Shown here one piece after another: positions 1 to 17,494 of a stretch of DNA of 64,000 nt (the stretch's first letter is position 1; every line of letters starts with the position of its first letter). The DNA comes from Podarcis raffonei (Eukaryota > Chordata > Lepidosauria > Squamata > Lacertidae): positions 20,431,523 through 20,495,522 of the forward strand of contig NC_070604.1 in assembly GCF_027172205.1 (NCBI RefSeq), in the 5' to 3' direction. The position numbers were made by a program, and so were the translations under genes. The notes below the pieces were generated by a model. That model saw only the letters and a list, made by a program, of their open reading frames with translations, searched no databases and was not told where the DNA came from.

Positions 1-62
1 TGACAGATGACGATCTAGTTTTTTTTAATAATAATAATAAAAAACCTCCAGTGAAGGAGAGT

Positions 63-278
63 CTACCAGCTTCTGAGCTCAAGTTCAACTTTTTTATTCC
101 CCATGTTCTGTGCATTAGTATAAAGACAACTAAAACCATAAATCATTTCCTCCAGCTGCTTCCTTATTGGTTTTTCCTGCCCATTAGCAAGTTCCTGTAC
201 TACTGACCCAGTTTCCTGTACACCAATGAAGTTATTGTCCCTAGTACTTGATGTGTCCTCTAAAATATTATCTCCCAC
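63..278 (-). mobile_element. CR1-type LINE fragment, start of the endonuclease
   Basis: Minus-strand translation includes CLYTNAQNMGNKKVELE (128 down to 78), close to the TNAQSMGNKQEELE motif of CR1 ORF2. Similarity fades after that. Confidence 0.72.
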
Positions 279-1757
279 TTTCAGGATTCAGTTTAACACT
301 CTCTGATCAAGTTTGTGAAACTCCTGGTGAACGCATTCTAGCCAACCGCTGTGAGGTACAACCCATTTTCTATTTAGCCAATAGAAAACACCTAACAATC
401 CTGAAAGCAACCTCGGCAAACAAAAATATGACTGGGTGGGATCGGGGGAACTTCATTGCTCATGAAAATAGATACACGCGTTACCTTTTAGGCCTGGAAC
501 CAGAATCTGAACAGAGCAGGATTCTTCTGCAATATGCTGAGCATATCCAGATGTTGGCAGAGACAGGAAGGCAAGGCTAATTACAGAGACAAAGAAAACC
601 AGATCACTCTTCATAATGAGCTTGTCCCTTACTCCTAAAAGGAAAGAATGAATAAACAGTTAAAAGGAATTCCGAAGACTTCCAGTAGTTCCAGGCTGTG
701 TTTGCAGTGCTCTACAGTCCAGTGCCTCCTACCTTTGCAGCATGTAAGCAGCTTATCATGTACCTTGTGTTGTGCAGTATATAGAGTTCCACAGGACGTC
801 ATTTGCTTAACTGTGCAGGAAAGCTATATCGGGGGTTCTCAGACTTGGTCAGAGAGTCTTTGCAAAGCAAAGAAATATTCGAAACCTCCCAAGTGCAACT
901 GAGAAAAGGGGCCTTTGCCAAGCCAAAGCTCACTCTTGTCCTCAGCCCAGGAAAAAAGTTCAGACTAACAGATCAAAAGAAATAGAAATGCAAGGCTGAA
1001 GAGGTTTTAAGGTTCCCCAGGGAAGGAGGGCGAAGAGAGAGGGAGACTCGCACACTACAGACAACACAGCAGGCAGTCACAGAGTCCTATACTGCACTGA
1101 TTGGGAGGAAAAGGCTGGCAGCCAGTCTCCAAGCCCAATCAATGCATACGGTGGGAGAGGTCAGCTCACGGTTCCCTTAGGGAGGCCTGAACTGCATTTT
1201 CAAAACCGCTATGAGAGTTCAACTGAGGGAAATGAAAGCCGCTTAGGAACAGATCCCAAGTACAAATGCATTGGGCGAGATGAACCTAATGAAAAACTGC
1301 CTTAAATTGTTTTGTTTTCCACTGCTTTTCTTGTTTGCAAGCTCAAGAGGAAGAACAAACGTCAATTTCTTCCTGAATTAGCATGGGAAAATGGATTGGG
1401 GCTGTCTTGGTTCTAGGTGGCCTGCACTGAATTCTATGAGATAAAAGAGGCACTGGCATCACTAATGGCAGGGAATGAAGATGGAGAAGGGCTTGGGGGA
1501 AAGGACTGGAACTCTCTGTTCTGCCTCCACCTGTCAAACCTGGTGTGCATATAGGTAGTGTATATTCCTGAGGACTGCTATCACTTCTAGAAAGGCCCAG
1601 CTCGCTAATCCTAGATCTGTAAAGGGCTTGGTGCAGTTACTCACTACTGTTGCAGTTTCTTGATAAAGTTGCTTTAAGGTCTGAACCCTGACACTGAAAC
1701 AGGCTTCAGGACTAAACTCTGCCTCCTCCTAAACCTCCTACATTGCTTTAACCATTG

Positions 1758-1863
1758 TTCTTCAGCCTGTCAACAGATGTTGTTGGGACTACATCTCCTG
1801 TCATCCTTGGCTGGGGATGATGGGAGTTGAAAAACAACATTTGGAGACCCAAGGTTGAAGAAT
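1758..1863. repeat. Foldback repeat relic
   Basis: TTCTTCAGCCTGTC and AGGTTGAAGAA ends, with GGGACTACATCTCCTGTCAT in the core. It is a decayed relative of the foldback family. Confidence 0.6.
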
Positions 1864-2154
1864 AGTGGCTTAAAATATTGTTTGCACGCAGCTGAAATAT
1901 TATGTGAGGAGTACATATGGGGAACCGCACTGCTGCCCATCCAGGGTGGTTAAGACTGTCCACAAAAATATAGATGGCGCAGGTGGTTGAGTAATGGGGC
2001 TACTGACTCAGCATCATGGCTGCAGGGCTCAAAGTCTCCAATAACCACTGGTACCTAATATTAGGCCTGGCCATGAGATGGCTGGGAAGAGCAAGAAGCA
2101 ACTTACTTCTCCTCCTTGCTTTTGTAGGAGCTGACCATTGCCTTCTTTAAACGC

Positions 2155-2295
2155 ATCCTTTCCCAACCTGGTGCCTTCCGGATGTTTTGGACTACAACTC
2201 CAACCAACTCCAGCAAGTATTGATGCACTGCCTGGGGCTGAAGAGAAATGCAAGCCAAACATCTGCAGAGCACCAGGCTGGCGGGAAGATGGATT
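2155..2295. repeat. Foldback repeat relic
   Basis: CCCAACCTGGTGCCTTCCGG is mirrored by AGAGCACCAGGCTGG, with TTTTGGACTACAACTCC inside. Strongly decayed. Confidence 0.6.
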
Positions 2296-5007
2296 AATCC
2301 CAACTTCATTTCTTCCCCCGGGTCTGTTAGTTCCCTCGGCCCCACTGCACTTCCAGAGCAGCTTAACATATCAAGCTTGCTTTCTGCAAACGTGAGATGA
2401 GGAGAAGATTGCTAGGAGCCTCAGAGCCCTGGATCCTACCTCCTTTCCTTTATAGTCTTCCTAGTCCAGGTCGCTCCCATCAGCAATGGCTACTAGACGG
2501 CGCCCAGAACTGGGAGATTATTCTGAGGTGACTTGGGTGCCTCAGAAATACTTGCAGTGCCATCGCAGCATCTCTCCCACACCTCAGAGACCATTTAAGG
2601 GATCTTTATTTCTCTTTTTTTCCCCTGTTTCCACATACATTTGTCCTCTCCTCCTTCCACTTTTCAGTTCTCCACAATTAACCCCCCCTGCTGCGGTTCT
2701 TATTCTTTTCTATTCTCCTTTGACTTGACACCACCACCAACCCTACTCACCCGGCATCCTTCCTCTTTTACTCTTGTTTTAATCTTGTTTTTGGGGGGTT
2801 TCTACTAGGCCTTTCATCCCCCCTTTTTTGTTTCCATAGGTATTTCTCAGAAGCAGAGCTTAATTCAAGTCAGGGCTTCCTAGAACCACCTCCAGAGCTC
2901 CTTTCAAGCGTTGGGCTCCATTCTGGAAAATGAGCAGGATGACTGTGAGAGTTTCTCCCTCAGTCCCAGATAGTTCTTCACAGCCAGCAACCACTCTTGG
3001 AATCCTTTCCCAGTCAGAGGCTATAATTTTGAAGCCTGTCACTTTTTAATTAAGTACTGCCTGGAAGATGGTGTGTAGAGGCCAGGTCAGGAAGGGAACC
3101 CACCAGAACTCACCAATGGGAAAGAGCATTTTCCCTCTCAGTTGCTGCTGTTTCCATCTCTCCCTCCCTCCAATCTGACTCTTAGAAAACCTCACCAGTT
3201 CCAAAAGTTTCCAATGTTTTTTGCACCCATGCAGATCACACCACGCCTTCCTCCAAGATGTTGGCCAATACCGTTTAATTACTGCCACCTTTTTTTCCTG
3301 GCAAGACTTAGCTGCCTTTAACAGCAGCGTGGCAGGCAAAAAATTAAGCCGAGCATATTCAATATGCCTTACTCTTTTTTAAAAGAAAAAAAGAAAATCA
3401 AACAGTATTATTTTTGCGGCTCAGCAATGTGGAGAACAGAGCTGCCATCCTTTTGCAACGCTAGAAGGACATATTACGAGTTGGGAAAGGTTTTGCTTAG
3501 CATTTATCTGTGCTATTTTCCCTTTAGATTTATTAGTTAGCTTCTGTGAAGACAGCTCATTTTTGGTCTGCTACCCCTCAACACAAACTCCACCCTATGA
3601 GCTTACTTTACACTCTCTACAGACTGCAGTAAATATTCAAGTGACTACTACACCATCTGTAAGAAGACACTGCAGCATGTGTGCTTTTCAAAAACTGTTA
3701 AAAACTAAATCCAGAAACTATACTCCTCTACTGAACATAATATGCTCTCTCTTTAGCTTAGCTTCCATTAAAAAATTAAAAAATAAACGCTACACCACTG
3801 TTAATCCAGCCTTAAGTTTACTACCCACTCCACTGAGCAACTGTATGTGGCCCCGCAGTCTATCTTCTTATCTCAGGCTTTCAAAGCATCACCTACCTTA
3901 CAGTTGCAGAGAAAACAGGCACCGTAGCACAACCTCTGCCTGGAGGGACACTGCGCAGATGAACCTCATTGCTACTATTTACAAGAGCCTGATAGTTTTT
4001 AATTTGAAGCGAACTCGTCTCCTGCTCTTCGACATCCAGCAAATCAGACCCAACAGTTGCAAGCGTTATCTATAAACAGCTTCCTGTTTGAAACAGCTCA
4101 GCTGTCCAGCAGGACAGTAATTAGGAGCAAAATGTGTGGGAACGCTACAGCGACCCATGATGTAAGCTGCTTCTTTTGGCAATGCACTTTTTTTGGGGAA
4201 TGCAGAATGCCTCCCCGTTCACAACTCTCCTTCCCATGAAGAGAAATCCTTGGTTAACCATTTAGGTCTGGCCAGTTGCAGGAATGTAAACAGGATCCAG
4301 CTAGAGCAAAGCTTCTGCTGTCTCCCTTTAGTTTTCTGACGGGATATTTAGAAATGCATCGTGGCCATGGTTCTCATCAAATCCTGGCACGTGGCTTAGA
4401 GACATTCTACACATTGAACACAGCAAGGTAGTGGAATTATGGACTGTACCACTTCAGACCATAGGTAGGGGTGTTAAAAAGGCCCTATAGTGTAGAAACT
4501 GGAGATAACTGAATTGTAGGGAAGGCTGTATTTCATCTGCAGCTCTTGACCAGCACCACTTCTGCCTGGCCACAGAAACTTGGCAGTTGCTGTTTCCCAT
4601 GTTGCTTGCAGCACATTGGAACTGTATTCAGGCTGCCTTCTCCCAACAACTGCTAAGACAAGGCAGTAGCAAGGATAAAACCTAATCAAGTGCAATAATC
4701 ATATCACCACTGAAGCTTGTCTTGGCTGCTAAGAGAAGGCACTTCCTGTGGGAATAGCTATGAGTTTTGTGCCACATGCAAACACACCACTTGTAGCTGC
4801 GTTTTCCAAGGCCAGTCAGAGCCTTTTCACCTCCCGAGATGAAAGCCACTGTCCTAATCAGTCCCTTCCTCCAACACAGTGGAGAAGAGTGCTGCCATGA
4901 TGTTACTAGTCCTATGTATTGGGTACAGGCCCTGGAACCAATATGGTGCCATGAATGTGTCTTGTCTTCCTGAATCTTTGAATGCTCAGGACAGATAAAA
5001 GGAAATA

Positions 5008-5241
5008 CAGTGGTACTTCAGGTTAAGAACTTAATTCGTTCTGGAGGTCCGTTCTTAACCTGAAACTGTTCTTAACCTGAAGCACCACTTTAGCTAATGG
5101 GGCCTCCCGTTGCCGCCGCCGCATGATTTCTGTTCTCATCCTGAGGTAAAGTTCTTAACCTGAGGTACTACTTCCGGGTTAGCGGAGTCTGTAACCTGAA
5201 GTGTCTGTAACCTGAAGCGTATGTAACCTGAGGTACCACTG
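5008..5241. mobile_element. Tc1/mariner-type MITE, TTAACCTGAAG family
   Basis: Starts CAGTGGTACTTCAGGTTAAG after TA and ends AACCTGAGGTACCACTG. The interior is made of TTAACCTGAAG-like units in both directions, so the whole element can fold into a hairpin. It has no coding capacity. Confidence 0.85.
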
Positions 5242-5261
5242 CACAGTCAAAATTGTGAAAC

Positions 5262-5546
5262 ACATTCCCACAGGAGGCAGCGGCGGCCACATACTCAGAA
5301 TGGCTTTAAAAGAGGACTAGACCAATTCCTTATGATAAGGCTATCAAGTGGCTACTAACCACGATGGCTTTGCTCTGCCTCCACAGTTGGAAGGCAGTAA
5401 TACCTCTGAATACCAGTTGCTAGAAATCTCAGGGTGAGGGTTCTTGTTCTCGGGTCAAACTTGCAGGTTTCCCAAAGGCATCTGGTTGGCTGCTGTGAGA
5501 ACAGGATGCTGGACTAGATGGGCCCTTGCAGGTTCCAGCAGGCCCT
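5262..5546 (+). repeat. LINE 3' region (CR1-like)
   Basis: Contains GGCTTTAAAAGAGGACTAG, GAATACCAGTTGCTAGAAA and GAACAGGATGCTGGACTAGA, phrases I know as a common squamate interspersed repeat. The exact LINE family is uncertain. Confidence 0.6.
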
Positions 5547-5668
5547 TGGGTCTCCATTTGTTTTTGGACTACAACTCCCATCATCCCTAGCTAGCAGGAT
5601 TAGTGGTCAGGGATGATGGGAACTGCAGTCCAAAAACAGCTGGCGACCCAAAGTTTGAAAAACCCTGT
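5547..5668. repeat. Foldback repeat relic
   Basis: Inverted arms TTTTTGGACTACAACTCCC and GGGAACTGCAGTCCAAAAA around CATCATCCCTAG. Target duplication not found. Confidence 0.7.
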
Positions 5669-6765
5669 TCTATACTATAATAAAGGCGTGCTCCCCACAG
5701 TGCGGTTTGCATGGTATTAAAAACCAATAAGCAATGCTGAAGCCCCCAGGTCTTCACAAGCCTTAATATAACCTAGGATAGATAGATCCCTTTGTGTACT
5801 CGGAGGGTGTACTACTATAATGGCAACTGCTGGGAGAAAACGTTTTAAAAGGCCCCAGCGTATTCGTACATCCCTAGCACCAACTGCTCTAGGACCTCTG
5901 GACTGGAGCCTAAGGCTCTTGCTATGGCCATCTAAAAATAGAGACACAAAATATTTGTGGAAAACTACTATTTGACCCTTTAATAAACCACACTGGGCCA
6001 TTAAAATGATGCCCCACCCATTCCCATTTCTCCTTATCTTGAAAGAGCACAGTAGGGGGAAAACCTCGCTTATGCACCAAGAAACTCCCAGAAACAACTG
6101 ATTATAGCAGCTCATATTCCACCATGAGCACAGCCAAATTATAGTAGGCTATTATCAGCAGCAGCTGCTGTCCTGTCAGCAGCTGCTGTCTGGAGACCCT
6201 TCTGAGTGGTATTCATTGATCATAGGACAGATTTACGTAAGAAAAAGGCCTTATTATACATGTTCTCTTGATGAACAAGGTTTCCAGTAGTTCATCTGTC
6301 AGAGTAGATGGATTAATAGTAATGATATTCTGGAAGGCTTTGAACTGCTAAGATAAAACTGAGGTGCCTTTGGTTTTGCGGTACCCCCCGCAAGGGGCTT
6401 AAGTCCCAAGTCTCCATCTGTCTTGTTTGGGGTCAGCGCAGAACATCCAAGGTATAGCAGCCAGTGAAATGGAAGAGGAAAAGACACCTCAGTACTCTTT
6501 AATTTCTCACTACCCTTCAGGAAATCTTTGAATCAGGTCCATTGCTTGTTGGCCCAAGAAAGCTATTACGGTATATGCCCATGTGGATTCATGCAGATCG
6601 GTTGAATCGTATCTGCAGCAATGTGGAATTAGAAAAAAGGATGTCACAATAAATAGAAACAGCTTCTGAAAGCAAGTAAAAACTCTTCCTTACCGTCGTT
6701 ATTTGTCTGGTAGCTGGTGGTTGCAAGTCTGGTCAAAGACATGGTCCTCAATTAGGAATCAAATA

Positions 6766-6972
6766 GAGTGGTACCTCGGGTTACATACACTTCAGGTTAG
6801 ACTCCGCTAAGCCAGAAATAGTGCTTCAGGTTAAGAACTTTGCTTCAGGATGAGAACAGAAATTGTGCTCCGGCGGCGCGGCAGCAGCAGGAGGCCCCAT
6901 TAGCTAAAGTGGTGCTTCAGGTTAAGAACGGACCTCCAGAACGAATTAAGTACTTAACCCGAGGTACCACTG
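6766..6972. mobile_element. Tc1/mariner-type MITE, TTAACCTGAAG family
   Basis: TA-flanked on both sides. It begins GAGTGGTACCTCGGGTTAC and ends GAGGTACCACTG. Confidence 0.87.
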
Positions 6973-6979
6973 TAGTATG

Positions 6980-9120
6980 AATACTTGTTAACCATATGCA
7001 TCAGCTTAGTGGAAGCATTCGCTTGGGAGCTACTGTATTTTCCAGCAATTAGTTTCAAATACACAGGAACTCTGAGCCAAGCTGGAAAGCAACAATTTCC
7101 CTTTATTCATATAAGTAGTTCCTAAAGAATCAGAAGACACTCACAACCAACCAATAAATCTGTTTGATGTGCAGAATGTGACTGGGTTATTTCAGTCCCT
7201 ATCCCCCCCCCCTTTGAAGACACTGTTACATACAAATCGCCAGTGCATTGATCTCTCTGCCCCTAAACGGTGCAGTAGTAGTGAGACAAAAATATTTTTA
7301 AAAAAATGTATAGGGAACCAAATAAACAGCTTGGCATTTTCAAAGGAATGCATATTATATTTTTAAAATGGATATACTTTGGATAAGTTTAAGAAACTTA
7401 AGAGAATATCTGGGTGACACTCAACCAAGAAAAATGAGTGAGTCTACTCACAAGTATGAGTACAGTCAAGTATCGCATTTTGTTTGAAGGAGCGTCTCAT
7501 TCCAGGTGGACTAGTTTTATCCCTCAAGAGAGGGATAAAAAACAACTTTTATTATTAACAACCCTTATTATTAACCACCCAAAGGTGAGGTAGAGTTGAT
7601 ACCTCTATTTAAAGCCTAACAAGTTGAAATAAAATTGTTACAGGTTCAGGACATATTTCAACACAACCACCTTCAAAGAAAAGAATCTTCAGTAGGGCGT
7701 ATTAACTGTTAATGTGAGAACAAGAGGTAGCTGGAGGTTACACGCAACTCTTCCACCAATCACTTGAACCTATCATGAAGTAATACTTTTGACAATCCTG
7801 TGCATTTCAACCCCTCTTTATAATGTACACTATCCAAACAGCACCGACTGATAATTCTGAAATGCAGAATTTGCACGGGATGTCATTATAAAGTTGCTCA
7901 AACCACCCATGTGCCAAGAATCCAATTGCTTTCCTGCAGATTCTTGATTTTGTGCCTAAAGATTTTATTTTAAAAAGGGTAAGGTCAAGGCACAGCTATG
8001 TAATGGACTCTAGGGTTCTGCAGAACAGCAGCATTCCCAGAAGACTCATTAAAAACTTGGGCAGATAATTGACTTCCCACAGCGCCACCATGAACCTTCA
8101 CAGCAGATTTTAAGACTATGAATATTTGCAGCAGGTAATACTACAACCATCCAAGTAGGAAGATAACCCTTTACCCCATCTGATCACAAAACAAGCAGTT
8201 TTACAGACTGAGAGACTGTCCATGATATATTCTTTTGCAACATGTTTTTTATTCAAAGATTTATCTCGACGGTTCCCACTGAAGAAGTCTAAAAAAACAC
8301 CAGCCAGCTGGGTTGGAAGTTTCTTTTGGCAGCGATTCTGGGAAAGATGACAAGTTCATGTTGCATGCATCTTTCCTTCTCCAATTCAGATACCCAGGAT
8401 CTGAAATTCTTTGATCACCCAGTGCAGAGAGCAGGAGGAAACATGGCCAGCTAACCCTATTAGAACGATTAGCAGAACCCAAGTTGAAATTCAAAGTCCT
8501 CTCACATTCTTAATAGAACATTCCTGGAAAGAATATAGCAGAAGCATGACAAGGGGAGTAGATTGGCCAGTTTTGGATAGCTCTATGGTAAGTTTTGCTG
8601 TAACCTATCTAAATTCATGTCCAATATAAGTAGAATATTTAGTAAAGGCCTGAGAAAAGTGTGGTAGGGTAGCTACAGAGCTGAGAGTTTAGGAAGATCC
8701 TATATACAGAAAAGGGTGCCTGGGAATTTTAGAGAGATGCAAATCCTCCATATTGACAATCCAATATAAATCTTAGTGTCCGAAGTATTCCTGTCTTACT
8801 AAGCATATGTCAGTGAATGGTGATGACCTTGAGATAATTCACAATCCAATTTATTATGTGGGTGTCTAAAGACTTAAGAGACTGCTGATATTCACCAAAT
8901 TTTTGAAGACACTAAACCCACAGGACAGCTCTTTGGATCATAGCCTGCTAATTCTATGTGCCAGGAGGGGTTTGTCTTGCCCTTTTTAAATAGTAATTCC
9001 CCCCACGCACACACAGCAACTTGCTTTCGATTCTAAGCTGCCTTTCAAAAGTAGCTTGTGATACAATACAGAGGTCCAACGTTAAAGTAGAAAGCATAAA
9101 AAACCTCATTGGTGTGCGCA
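6980..9120. other. Intergenic, AT-rich, nothing recognised
   Basis: No coding similarity, repeat family or RNA gene stands out. A CCCCCCCCCC run lies near 7205. Confidence 0.6.
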
Positions 9121-9124
9121 AATT

Positions 9125-9369
9125 TTTGGATGAGCCTTTGGATAGCAGCCACTATTTTGTAATCTGGTGAACTGGGTTCGCGTCTCCGCTCCTCCACATG
9201 CAGCTGCTGGGTGACCTTGGGCTAGTCACACTTCTCTGAAGTCTCCCAACCCCACCCACCTCACAGAGTGTCTGTTGTGCAGGAGGAAGGGAAAAGAGAT
9301 TGTAAGCCGCTTTGAGACTCCTTAGGGTAGTGATAAAGCGGGATATCAGATCCAAACTCCGCTTCTTCT
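9125..9369 (+). mobile_element. tRNA-derived SINE
   Basis: CTGGGTTCGCGTCTCCGCTC (B box), GGTGACCTTGGGCTAGTCAC, and the end phrase GATTGTAAGCCGCTTTGAGA then a CTTCTTCT-type tail. Confidence 0.75.
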
Positions 9370-10317
9370 ACAAAAGTGTGTAGAACAGAATGTTGATATA
9401 TCCCATTCTACTAGAATTACTTCAGAATTAAGTACACCTAGCCATAGATGAGATCTATGTTATATTGTTTTGACATTTATGGGATGCAGAATATATGCGA
9501 ACAGGCTATAGACTTCACACTTTTAAAAGGCAATTTTCATTACTATAAAGAGACATTCCCCCTACATGAACTACATTCATGGATCATCTTAAACATGTCT
9601 ATTTCAAGTCTCATTGAGTTCAATGGGGCATATTACCAGGTATGTGGGTACAGGATTGCAGCCTCAAATTCATTACAGCATCAGTTCAATAGTTAAAACC
9701 TAAAGCTATTTGCCATTCCGAACTGTAAAAATGGCTCACAGGTCAACATTCTTCTGTGAACTTTGTGTAGCAAAACTGGCTCAGGTCAGTATCAAAGTTT
9801 ATCAGCAATAATGTGATGCAGTGAATAAGGTAAGACAGCTCAACTCCACCCTAGGCACCCAGAGTTCTCCCTTTACCCAGGCCACTGAAGCAGAAATCTT
9901 GTTAGTGCTGCTGAACAATTAGCTTACTGTTAAAATGCCAAAATGACTAAAAACCAGTAAACATTTAAAACTACATTGGCATCCTGCTGTATATCAGAAA
10001 TACTGTTAGGCAGGTCTACGGTCTACAGATCAAGGCATGCTCAATGTCATCTCATACAGAAACGCTGGATCACAAACTGTTCTGGTTCCTTTTTTTTTTC
10101 TAGAAAAGCCAAGATCAAGGGTCTTAAAGATTATGCCAGAACTCTTTTTCAGTTACCTACCTTGGGCAGTAGTAAGATTGTTGTGTGGGACATTAAACCT
10201 TCTACAACCAAACCCTATCACAGAGACTCCCATTCTCTCCAAATGTTTTTTTTTCCTTCTCTCCAAATGTTTTAATAAAAACACATTACTTTTATGATAT
10301 ATGAACAACTGAACTGT

Positions 10318-10323
10318 TTTATT
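10318..10323 (-). terminator. RPS7: RPS7 polyadenylation signal
   Basis: Minus-strand AATAAA lies 18 bases after the TAA stop. A very short 3' UTR is typical of ribosomal protein genes, so cleavage is expected near 10295-10305. Confidence 0.85.
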
Positions 10324-10340
10324 CAATCATTTGTTGTACT

Positions 10341-15417
<5,077 letters not shown>

Positions 15418-15971
15418 TCAATATCTCAGTGTACTGTTTTAAAGAATGATTTCCATCTATCACAATGACATCAAATTAGGGAAAGCCTTGATGGTGAAAG
15501 AAGCCAATTCTAAAGGCTGGCTCAGTCATATTACTTAAGGAAAAAGCTGTGATAGATTTAGTCTTAATACACATTAAAAATGTTGTATGCACTCTTAGCA
15601 GAAGTACCACAAAGAGGAGTGTAGTGGTTAAAAGTATTTACTATGAGCAAAATAACACGCTTGTTTAAGTTTAGCCAGGATCTTATTAGAGGTCTGTGGG
15701 GAGGACATAATCTCAGAACTGCAGGCCCCACATCTACAATATGGGCTCATTAACAGCAGTGTATATTACAAGGCCTTTTTCTCAGTTACTAAGATATGAA
15801 GCACTCAACTAAAATGCAAGATTAATACGATGCGGAACAGTCCACACACAGAAGGCGAGCAGCAACATGCATTTTCCAGCTACCACAGAACCCTTACAAA
15901 GAGACTCTAGAGAAGCACATGAGAACCCCAGTCTTAAGCATCTTATTAAAGCTTTATCAAAGGGCCACAGT

Positions 15972-16178
15972 CATAGAACCATGGACCTGGAGAGTTGGAA
16001 GGGACCCGGTTGGGTCCTCTAGTCCAACCCCCTGCAATGTGGGAATATTAACTAAAGCATTCATGACACATGGCCTGATCCAACGTCTGCTAGTAACCCT
16101 CCAAGGAAGGAGAGTCCTTTCTGAGAGTCTGTTCCATTGTCAAACAGCTCTTACCATCAGAATGTTCTTCCTGATGTA
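15972..16178 (-). mobile_element. CR1 LINE 3' fragment, RPS7 intron 1
   Basis: Holds GAGTTGGAAGGGACCC, AGTCCAACCCCCTGCAATG and, further in, AACAGCTCTTACCATCAGAA then TTCTTCCTGATG. These are CR1 3' end and late ORF2 on the minus strand. Confidence 0.85.
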
Positions 16179-16954
16179 AGCATGCTATCCAGAATTGCTA
16201 AGTGGCAAGGCAGAGCTACCATATGAAACAAGTTTTGGGAACCTGCAGCCCAGCAGCTTCCAGACACACGGCCAATGCTGGGAGCCATAGTCCATTAACA
16301 CCTAGGGGGACACAGGCTGCTCATCTTAAATAGGATTCATGCAGGACCACGCCAGAACAACTTCCACAGATACACACACACACCAGGCAAAAGTCTCCCT
16401 CCCCTGCAATATTGGGGAGATATGACAACTGTGGGGCAAAAGCTTCCTGCTTTGCACCCCTCTCTTATTCGAGCAGGGCATACTGGGAGCTTACGGGCCA
16501 TGTGCTGCCTTTGGAGGTTGCGGGGGGGGGCGCGAAAGCGAGGTAGAACTGGCCTCCGCGCCTCTCCCCCGGGAAAGCTAAAGCACCGAAGACAGTCCTG
16601 CCTAGTGGTTAAAGCTACTGATAAGACTTCATAGAGCGCCCCAAGCAGTGTGCTCGGTGCAACACTCGGCGAAAGCCAGGCGTACATGGAAGACCCGTGG
16701 AAACTCCAGCAGCCAAGAGAAAGAGAATTGGGGGTCATTTCCCCCTCCCTTCCACCGTCCCCTGCCCCATCCCCGAAATGGGTCTCCTTCGCCGTGCCAG
16801 GAAGCCATCGGGCATTAAGGGGCGGCGAATCGGACGCATCTCTGGACACTTGGGCCAGGCGCGGGGGCTTCCGTCGCCCCGGAGTAGTATCATCAGAGCC
16901 CCCGCGGGAAAAAGCCCCCACGCAGCCCAGCAGGCCCCGGCTGGCCGTGCCTAC

Positions 16955-16986
16955 CTCTCTCAGCGCCGGCCTAAGGAAGAGGAAGA
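16955..16986 (-). promoter_or_regulatory. RPS7: RPS7 non-coding exon 1 with 5' TOP tract
   Basis: On the minus strand the sequence from about 16986 reads CTCTTCCTCTTCCTTAGG: a C followed by an unbroken pyrimidine run, the 5' terminal oligopyrimidine mark of ribosomal protein mRNAs. A GAGAGAG|GTAGGC donor at 16955/16954 would splice this leader of about 32 bases to exon 2. TOP leaders make translation depend on mTORC1 and LARP1. The start site is inferred from the motif, not measured. Confidence 0.8.
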
Positions 16987-16988
16987 GT

Positions 16989-16998
16989 TCTCGCGAGA
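16989..16998. promoter_or_regulatory. TCTCGCGAGA palindrome at the RPS7 start site
   Basis: A perfect TCTCGCGAGA palindrome sits about 3 bases upstream of the proposed RPS7 start. This motif is known from CpG-island core promoters of housekeeping genes and is linked to ZBTB33 (Kaiso). Its position fits a core promoter role; binding is inferred. Confidence 0.7.
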
Positions 16999-17073
16999 GC
17001 ACCACAGATTCTCTGCCGGGAAGGGCCGCAACACCGCCCACTTCTCGTTCCGGGGAGCTTGGGATTGAAAGGG

Positions 17074-17081
17074 TACTTCCG
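17074..17081 (-). promoter_or_regulatory. ETS-like site upstream of RPS7
   Basis: Minus-strand CGGAAGTA lies about 90 bases upstream of the proposed start site. It fits the ETS/GABPA core CCGGAAGT except at the first base. It is a single short match. Confidence 0.45.
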
Positions 17082-17494
17082 CCCTTCTGAAGCTTCCCGA
17101 CGGGAGGGAACTCCTGGCAGAGGATAAAGCGCTGCTTTCACCAAACGGCAATACTGTGCTGTATTGAAGAGCACTTTTGGGGAACTGGGAATATGTGGTT
17201 GTGTCGGCTGTATTAATAAAAGTAAACTTTCCATGCCTTTCCTTCTTCCAAGTTGCAAATCCACCAAGGGAACAAATACGCACGCATTAATGGGTGTTTT
17301 AAAAAGAAAGCGCTCCAATGTTGTCTAGTCGGAAGTTGCCTGCTTGAGCCTATACCTGTAAAAATACGGTTTGATTTTTTGCTCAGTAAGAGGTAGAATT
17401 GAGCAATCTGTTTCAAAACACCGCTTTAGGCGCTTTGCAAATATAATTTACGATCCGAGGTACTGTACAAGCAAAATTAGAGCTGCATAGGGTA

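Larger units (their letters stand above)
279..4990. other. Intergenic, no gene recognised
   Basis: Besides the two foldback relics near 1.8 and 2.2 kb I recognise nothing. Open frames at 248-580 (110 codons) and 3563-4075 (170 codons) match no protein I know and lack splice or promoter context. COLEC11 would be expected on this side, but none of its collagen-like or lectin coding sequence is seen. Confidence 0.6.
16500..17110. promoter_or_regulatory. CpG-rich RPS7 promoter region
   Basis: CG dinucleotides are dense here and scarce on either side. The region covers the TOP exon and its upstream flank. Long open frames on both strands here are side effects of CpG richness and match no known protein. 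Confidence 0.75.

Noticed and set aside
3563-4075. 170-codon plus-strand open frame
   Set aside because: No recognised domain, no promoter or splice context, unusual composition; likely chance.
1-10300. COLEC11 exons expected beside RPS7
   Set aside because: No collagen Gly-X-Y or C-type lectin coding sequence seen on the minus strand.
16337-17041. 234-codon minus-strand open frame over the RPS7 promoter
   Set aside because: It lies in the CpG island, matches no protein I know and overlaps other frames; CpG-rich DNA has few stops.
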